Of a DNA stretch of 10,337 bases, positions 6,997 through 10,337 are shown in pieces. The position numbers and the translations under genes were made by a program. Numbering within the stretch: position 1 is the first letter of the stretch; the number at the start of each line of letters is the position of its first letter. Origin of the DNA: Eubacteriales bacterium (lineage in GTDB: Bacteria; Bacillota_A; Clostridia; Lachnospirales; Lachnospiraceae); NCBI GenBank assembly GCA_030527765.1, contig JAUNAE010000105.1, positions 1-10,337 of the forward strand. The letters run 5' to 3'. Under the pieces are notes generated by a model. That model had not been told where the DNA came from and ran no database searches. It saw only the letters and a list, made by a program, of their open reading frames with translations.

Positions 6997-7785
6997 ATGT
7001 CCATGGGGAGTAGCTTAGAGGATTTTTACGTAAGGTTTGCAGATCAGCTGCTGAAGATCGCTGTGCAGCATCTGGAAACCAAAAACTACGTGCGGGACTA
7101 TATCGTAGATGTGGAAGAGAAAGACAAAGAGAATGCACTTCAGGTTCAGGTGACATCAGAGGATGTCATCCGGGAGTGGAAGTTTTTTCTCTCAAGAGAG
7201 GGATATGATAAGGCTTTTGTTAATCGTCTTCCGGGATATTATTTTGAAATTTTTGCACTCCACAGAAAAGTGGCAGAAGCGCTGGTATTCAGAAATATTA
7301 TTGCGATTCATGGATCTTGTGTGGCAGTAGATGGGAAGGCATATATCTTTGTAGCAAAGAGCGGTACAGGTAAAAGCACGCATGTGAAATTATGGTGTGA
7401 TACCTTTGGGGGCAGAGCGTTGCTTCTGAATGATGACAAACCCTGGCTGCGGCTTATGCCGGATGGAACACTCTGGGTTTATGGTTCACCTTGGACCGGC
7501 AAGCATCACAGAGGTGTCAACAGAGATGCAAAGCTTTCTGCAATCGGACAGCTGTTTCGAGAGGAAGGTGCAAGTGTTAAAAACATGGCAAAGCAGGAGG
7601 CGATGGAACTTCTTTTGAAGCAGACCATTCATCCTGCAGGAGAAAATAAAAAGGAGGAATTCCGGAACTTGCTGGAGAAGGTTTGTGCCAAGGTTCCTTT
7701 TTATTATGTGGGAAGTGATAGATCAAAAGAATCCATCCGTTTTATTTTTTCGAGTATGAAAGAGGGTCCAGAAACGGATTTATAA
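6997..7785 (+). CDS. HprK/PEPCK-like P-loop protein of unknown substrate
   Basis: A Walker A motif, AKSGTGKS, lies near residues 120-127 of this 262-residue product. It is followed by LLNDDKPWLRL (a likely Mg-binding Asp pair near 146-147) and the GSPWTGKHHRG stretch (163-173). This order resembles the HPr kinase/phosphorylase and PEP carboxykinase type P-loop fold, as found in ScmC-like and peptide-maturation-associated kinases. It is not a canonical HprK: the usual N-terminal domain and GxSGVGKSE loop are absent. The N-terminal 100 residues are not recognised. Three start codons are clustered (TTG 6994, ATG 6997, ATG 7003); AGAAGGG at 6986-6992 favours 6997 or 7003. The neighbours (76-aa protein upstream, metallopeptidase 27 bp downstream) point to one operon. 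Kinase activity is likely; the target is unknown. Confidence 0.72.
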   Translation: MSMGSSLEDFYVRFADQLLKIAVQHLETKNYVRDYIVDVEEKDKENALQVQVTSEDVIREWKFFLSREGYDKAFVNRLPGYYFEIFALHRKVAEALVFRNIIAIHGSCVAVDGKAYIFVAKSGTGKSTHVKLWCDTFGGRALLLNDDKPWLRLMPDGTLWVYGSPWTGKHHRGVNRDAKLSAIGQLFREEGASVKNMAKQEAMELLLKQTIHPAGENKKEEFRNLLEKVCAKVPFYYVGSDRSKESIRFIFSSMKEGPETDL

Positions 7786-7812
7786 GAGCTCTGGATCTTC
7801 AGAGGGGAGATT

Positions 7813-8382
7813 ATGAATGAGCGAAAAGTACAAATTAAAGTAATTCGCAGCAACCGAAAGACCATTTCCCTGGAGATCAATCGAAAACAGCAAGTGATTC
7901 TTCGCGTTCCGGCGGCCATGGAGGACGCAGAGATCAAGAAATTTTTAAATGACAAGAGAGCATGGCTGTTCAAAAATCTCAAAAAAGCAGCAGAAACCCA
8001 AAACAACTCTCCGAAGAAGTTGTTTACATCGGAAGAGATCAGACAGATGAAGGAATTGGCAATTCGAATCATTCCTCCGAAAGTACAGTATTTTGCAAAG
8101 ATTATTGGTGTGACTTTTGGAAAGATTACGATCCGGAGTCAGAAGACCAGATGGGGCAGCTGCAGCAGCAACGGTAATCTTAGTTTTAACTGTCTGCTTA
8201 CTCAGGCACCGGAAAAAATTCTAAATTACGTGATCATTCACGAATTGTGCCATCGGATTCATATGAATCATTCCAAGGATTTCTGGAAGGAAGTTGAGAA
8301 ATATGATCCGGATTACAATGAATCGGAAAAGTGGCTGAAGCAGGAAGGCAAGACGTTGATTCGGAAGATGACCGGGGAATAA
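7813..8382 (+). CDS. YgjP-type zinc metallopeptidase (DUF45/M48-like)
   Basis: This is a predicted cytoplasmic zinc-dependent protease of the YgjP/WLM (DUF45) group; the substrate is unknown. The 189 residues lack a signal peptide. An N-terminal beta-rich region (KVIRSNRKTISLEI) precedes the family signature RWGSCSSNGNLSFN (113-126). The zinc site HELCH follows at 143-147, with E144 as catalytic acid/base. Downstream NHSKDFW (152-158) provides the third ligand region (H153), as usual in this family. The strong ribosome binding site AGAGGGGAG (7801-7809) sits just upstream, and the 27-bp gap after the P-loop gene has no terminator, so it probably belongs to that transcript. About 190 aa is slightly short of E. 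coli-type homologues, but all key residues are present. Confidence 0.88.
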   Translation: MNERKVQIKVIRSNRKTISLEINRKQQVILRVPAAMEDAEIKKFLNDKRAWLFKNLKKAAETQNNSPKKLFTSEEIRQMKELAIRIIPPKVQYFAKIIGVTFGKITIRSQKTRWGSCSSNGNLSFNCLLTQAPEKILNYVIIHELCHRIHMNHSKDFWKEVEKYDPDYNESEKWLKQEGKTLIRKMTGE

Positions 8383-8397
8383 GGGGAACAGCCATAC

Positions 8398-8426
8398 TTT
8401 ACGAGATGATACACTCGTGTTACAAT
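8398..8426 (+). promoter_or_regulatory. Promoter of the pyruvate kinase gene with an internal dyad
   Basis: TTTACG (8398-8403) and TACAAT (8421-8426) are separated by 17 bp, and TG at 8418-8419 makes an extended -10. The spacer holds an inverted repeat ACGAG (8401-8405), 8 bp, CTCGT (8414-8418). It overlaps the -35 and touches the extended -10, as expected for a repressor operator. It does not fit the CcpA cre consensus. The regulator is unknown. Confidence 0.65.
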
Positions 8427-8469
8427 AAATCGAAATAAAATGTAAATATAAATATCAAGGAGAGACCCT

Positions 8470-9882
8470 ATGCGTAAAACAAAAATTATCTGCACAATTG
8501 GTCCTGCATGCTCTGATGAAGAGGTGCTGACGAAAATGTGTCTTGCGGGTATGAACGTGGCAAGACTGAATTTTTCTCATGGAGATCATGAGGAGCAGGC
8601 CGGTAAGATTCGGAACATCTGTAAGGTAAGAGAACAGCTGAATCTTCCAATTGCGATTATGCTGGATACGAAGGGCCCGGAATATCGAATCAAAACATTT
8701 GCAGAGCATTCTGTAGAACTTCAGGATGGAAGCACCTTCATTTTTACTACGGATGATGTAGAGGGAGATGAGACCCGGGTATCGGTAAATTATCCGAATC
8801 TTCACAATGAGCTTCACGAAGGTGACAAGATTCTTGTTGCCAATGGAATCATTATCTGTGAAGTATCCGGAATTGACGGACATGATGTCATTACCCGTGT
8901 CATCAGCGGTGGCAAGCTGTCTGACAGAAAGAGCATGAATTTCCCGAATAAAATTCTGAAGGGAGATTTCCTGAGTGAGCAGGATAAGAAGGACCTTCTG
9001 TTTGGTATCGAGAATGGAATTGACTTTGTTGCTGCTTCCTTTGTTTCTACGAAGAAAGATATGCTCGCGATTCGTTCCTTCCTGGACAACAATGGAGGAG
9101 AAGACATTGACGTCATCGCCAAAATTGAGAACCAGGCCGGTGTAGATAATATTGAAGAGATCTGTGAAGTGGCTGATGGAATTATGATCGCCCGCGGAGA
9201 TCTTGGAGTGGAGATTCCTTTCATGGAACTGCCGACCATCCAGAAATATCTTGTTGAGAAATGCCGTATGCTTGGAAAACGTGTCATTACTGCGACAGAG
9301 ATGATGGAATCTATGATTTATAATCCAAGACCTACAAGAGCTGAGATCTCTGACGTTGCAAATGCGGTTTATGAGGGATCATCTGCAGTGATGCTTTCCG
9401 GAGAGACAGCTTCCGGTAAGTACCCGGTAGAAGCAGTGAAGACCATGGCCCAGGTAACTGAATTTACAGAGCAGAGCATTGATTATACGGAGAGATTCCG
9501 CAAGCAGACATTCGAGATTCGAAACAACCTGGATGCGGTATCCCATGCAACCTGTGCGATGGCGATTGACATTCGTGCAAGAGGTATTGTGGTTTCTACG
9601 ATGAGTGGAATTACTGCCCGTATGGTCAGCCGTTTCCGCTGCCCGAACGATATCATTGGTATGACGACTTCGGAGCGTGCCTGGAGAAAGCTGAACTTGA
9701 GCTGGGGTGTTACACCGGTTCTGACAGAAGAATTTACATCCGGTGATGTAATGTTCTATCATGCGATGAAGCAGGCAAAAGCAGTCCTGAATCTTCAGAA
9801 GGATGATAACGTGGTATTGACCGGAGGAATTATCAATGGACGTTCCGGAAATACCAATATGATCAAAGTCGAGAAAGTCTGA
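8470..9882 (+). CDS. pyk: Pyruvate kinase
   Basis: The enzyme converts phosphoenolpyruvate and ADP to pyruvate and ATP, the last step of glycolysis, in the cytoplasm. At 470 residues it is the standard three-domain form without the extra C-terminal PEP-utilising domain found in some Bacilli. Visible active-site residues are R32 (NVARLNFSHG), D66 and K68 (LDTKGPE), K218 and E220 (IAKIEN), D244 (ARGDLG) and T276 (TATEMM). E71, equivalent to E117 of the muscle enzyme, predicts K+-dependent activity. Two substitutions relative to the common consensus are TATE for TATQ (E277) and GPEYR for GPEIR (Y72). The effector domain is about 355-470. AGGAGAG (8458-8464) lies 5 bp before the ATG. The gene has its own promoter and terminator, so it is probably monocistronic. 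Confidence 0.97.
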   Translation: MRKTKIICTIGPACSDEEVLTKMCLAGMNVARLNFSHGDHEEQAGKIRNICKVREQLNLPIAIMLDTKGPEYRIKTFAEHSVELQDGSTFIFTTDDVEGDETRVSVNYPNLHNELHEGDKILVANGIIICEVSGIDGHDVITRVISGGKLSDRKSMNFPNKILKGDFLSEQDKKDLLFGIENGIDFVAASFVSTKKDMLAIRSFLDNNGGEDIDVIAKIENQAGVDNIEEICEVADGIMIARGDLGVEIPFMELPTIQKYLVEKCRMLGKRVITATEMMESMIYNPRPTRAEISDVANAVYEGSSAVMLSGETASGKYPVEAVKTMAQVTEFTEQSIDYTERFRKQTFEIRNNLDAVSHATCAMAIDIRARGIVVSTMSGITARMVSRFRCPNDIIGMTTSERAWRKLNLSWGVTPVLTEEFTSGDVMFYHAMKQAKAVLNLQKDDNVVLTGGIINGRSGNTNMIKVEKV

Positions 9883-9930
9883 TTGGGATTTATGAGCCAA
9901 AGCTGACCCAAATCCTGCGTTCGTAAGCAT

Positions 9931-9960
9931 GAAGCGAAGCGGATTGCGAATGATCGCTTT
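9931..9960 (+). repeat. Repeat unit A, copy 1
   Basis: A 21-nt sequence starting GAAGCGAAGCGGATTGCGAA (9931-9951) is repeated exactly at 10163-10183. The flank differs, but each copy still closes a hairpin: here AAGCG (9937-9941) pairs with CGCTT (9955-9959) around a TGCGAAT-containing loop. Changed flanks that keep the stem suggest the structure is conserved. Confidence 0.7.
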
Positions 9961-9973
9961 ATCTGACTTAAGT

Positions 9974-10030
9974 ACCGCTCCGGAAATTTTGAATGCCATG
10001 TGCACTCTGAATTTTTCGGGGCGGTTTTTT
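9974..10030 (+). terminator. Strong intrinsic terminator of the pyruvate kinase gene
   Basis: ACCGCTCCGGAAA (9974-9986) pairs with TTTTTCGGGGCGGT (10012-10025) with two G-U pairs. After one T/T mismatch the stem can continue with further A-U pairs, and it ends in six T (10025-10030). The loop holds a small TGC/GCA hairpin. It lies about 90 bp past the pyk stop. The opposite strand has no T tract, so it works for the + strand only. Confidence 0.88.
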
Positions 10031-10033
10031 ATT

Positions 10034-10155
10034 TAACCGAATCAAGTAAGTCCCCCGCTTCAAATGCGCAGAGCATTAAGCGGTGGGTGGGGACTTGCTT
10101 GTATCAGTAGGAGTTCAAGCTCCTACTGATAAGCTGCGGAGCAGCTATTCGGTTA
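10034..10155. other. Cloverleaf-like palindromic element with a four-way junction
   Basis: Four perfectly adjoining stems are visible. The closing stem P1 pairs TAACCGAAT (10034-10042) with ATTCGGTTA (10147-10155), 9 bp and perfect. P2 spans 10043-10101: 13 bp (one G-U), then 5 bp, then AATGC/GCATT with a GCAGA loop; a GTGGGT stretch on the 3' side bulges out. P3 spans 10102-10131: 12 perfect bp with a TTCAAG loop. P4 spans 10132-10146: AGCTGC/GCAGCT with a GGA loop. No nucleotide is left unpaired at the junction. It begins 3 nt after the pyk terminator T tract and carries no promoter of its own that I can see. It could act as DNA (extruded cruciform, recombination or transposase target) or as RNA. 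It is not a tRNA. Confidence 0.7.
10039..10083. repeat. Repeat unit B, copy 1 (5' arm of the cloverleaf)
   Basis: This 45-nt segment is repeated exactly at 10197-10241. Alone it folds into CCGCTT (10055-10060) with AAGCGG (10078-10083), plus the inner AATGC/GCATT stem. In this copy it is followed by the complementary 3' arm that completes P2. Confidence 0.85.
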
Positions 10156-10162
10156 TGAGCAA

Positions 10163-10191
10163 GAAGCGAAGCGGATTGCGAATATCCGTTT
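10163..10191 (+). repeat. Repeat unit A, copy 2
   Basis: Exact second copy of the 21-nt unit (10163-10183). AAGCGGAT (10169-10176) pairs with ATCCGTTT (10184-10191) around a 7-nt loop (TGCGAAT), including one G-U pair. It lies just outside the cloverleaf and 13 nt before the second B unit. Confidence 0.7.
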
Positions 10192-10196
10192 GACCT

Positions 10197-10241
10197 GAAT
10201 CAAGTAAGTCCCCCGCTTCAAATGCGCAGAGCATTAAGCGG
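10197..10241. repeat. Repeat unit B, copy 2 (half element)
   Basis: Exact 45-nt copy of 10039-10083. The sequence diverges directly after AAGCGG, so the 3' arm, P3, P4 and the closing stem are missing. It looks like a truncated or half element; the internal hairpin CCGCTT/AAGCGG remains. Confidence 0.85.
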
Positions 10242-10242
10242 A

Positions 10243-10272
10243 TTGTAAGATTTCGATTGATTTTGTTACAAT
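10243..10272 (+). promoter_or_regulatory. Predicted outgoing promoter right after the repeat cluster
   Basis: TTGTAA (10243-10248) and TACAAT (10267-10272) are 18 bp apart, with TG at 10264-10265. The TGTTACAAT string is identical to that of the pyk promoter. No ribosome binding site plus start codon follows before 10337. The transcribed part holds a TCCCAT (10296-10301) / ATGGGA (10309-10314) hairpin, so the first gene lies beyond the window. Confidence 0.5.
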
Positions 10273-10337
10273 GTTTGAAGTGAATAACTAAGACTTCCCA
10301 TACACAAAATGGGACTCGCACCTTGAAAAATCAATAC

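Noticed and set aside
10034..10155. tRNA gene because of the cloverleaf shape and a TTCAAG loop
   Set aside because: Arms are far too long (12 bp and more), the TTCAAG loop has six rather than seven bases, and there is no anticodon arm or acceptor geometry.
9931..10241. CRISPR array
   Set aside because: Only two copies of each unit, with unequal spacing and internal palindromes; no regular repeat-spacer pattern or cas genes.

Overview
This window looks like chromosomal DNA from a low-to-mid GC Firmicute, most likely a Clostridia/Lachnospiraceae gut-type bacterium. That is an inference from the strong AGGAGG-type ribosome binding sites, extended -10 promoters, AGA/GGA-rich codon use, single-domain pyruvate kinase and the general style of the proteins. 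All ten genes run on the + strand. I see no phage, insertion-sequence or CRISPR genes.

Layout. (1) Positions 1-259 are a non-coding leader or intergenic stretch with unusually organised dyad symmetry: two long, mutually exclusive stems share one arm, and a further helix abuts the ribosome binding site. (2) Positions 260-4022 encode a complete inner-membrane core of a peptide/nickel-class (Opp/Dpp/Nik) ABC importer: two permeases and two ATPases, without a substrate-binding protein in view. (3) Positions 4071-6594 encode a membrane-anchored YkuD L,D-transpeptidase and, 19 bp later, a D-2-hydroxyacid dehydrogenase of glycerate-dehydrogenase type. (4) An intergenic region with phased direct repeats and an extended -10 promoter (6595-6756) precedes a three-gene unit: a 76-aa unknown protein, an HprK/PEPCK-like P-loop protein and a YgjP-type zinc metallopeptidase (6757-8382). 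(5) Pyruvate kinase (8470-9882) has its own well-formed promoter, with an inverted repeat in the spacer, and a strong intrinsic terminator. (6) Positions 9883-10337 contain no gene but are packed with palindromes. These include a perfectly closed four-way cloverleaf (10034-10155), two repeat units each present twice, and an outgoing promoter just after the last repeat copy.

How the genes fit together. The importer core, a peptidoglycan cross-linking enzyme and a D-hydroxyacid dehydrogenase are co-oriented and closely packed. This is compatible with uptake of peptides or muropeptides next to envelope remodelling, but the link is only contextual. The second block sits next to glycolysis (pyruvate kinase). 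The HprK-like protein with its small partner is the least understood protein pair here. The most unusual signals are non-coding: the alternative-stem leader at the start and the cloverleaf/repeat cluster at the end.
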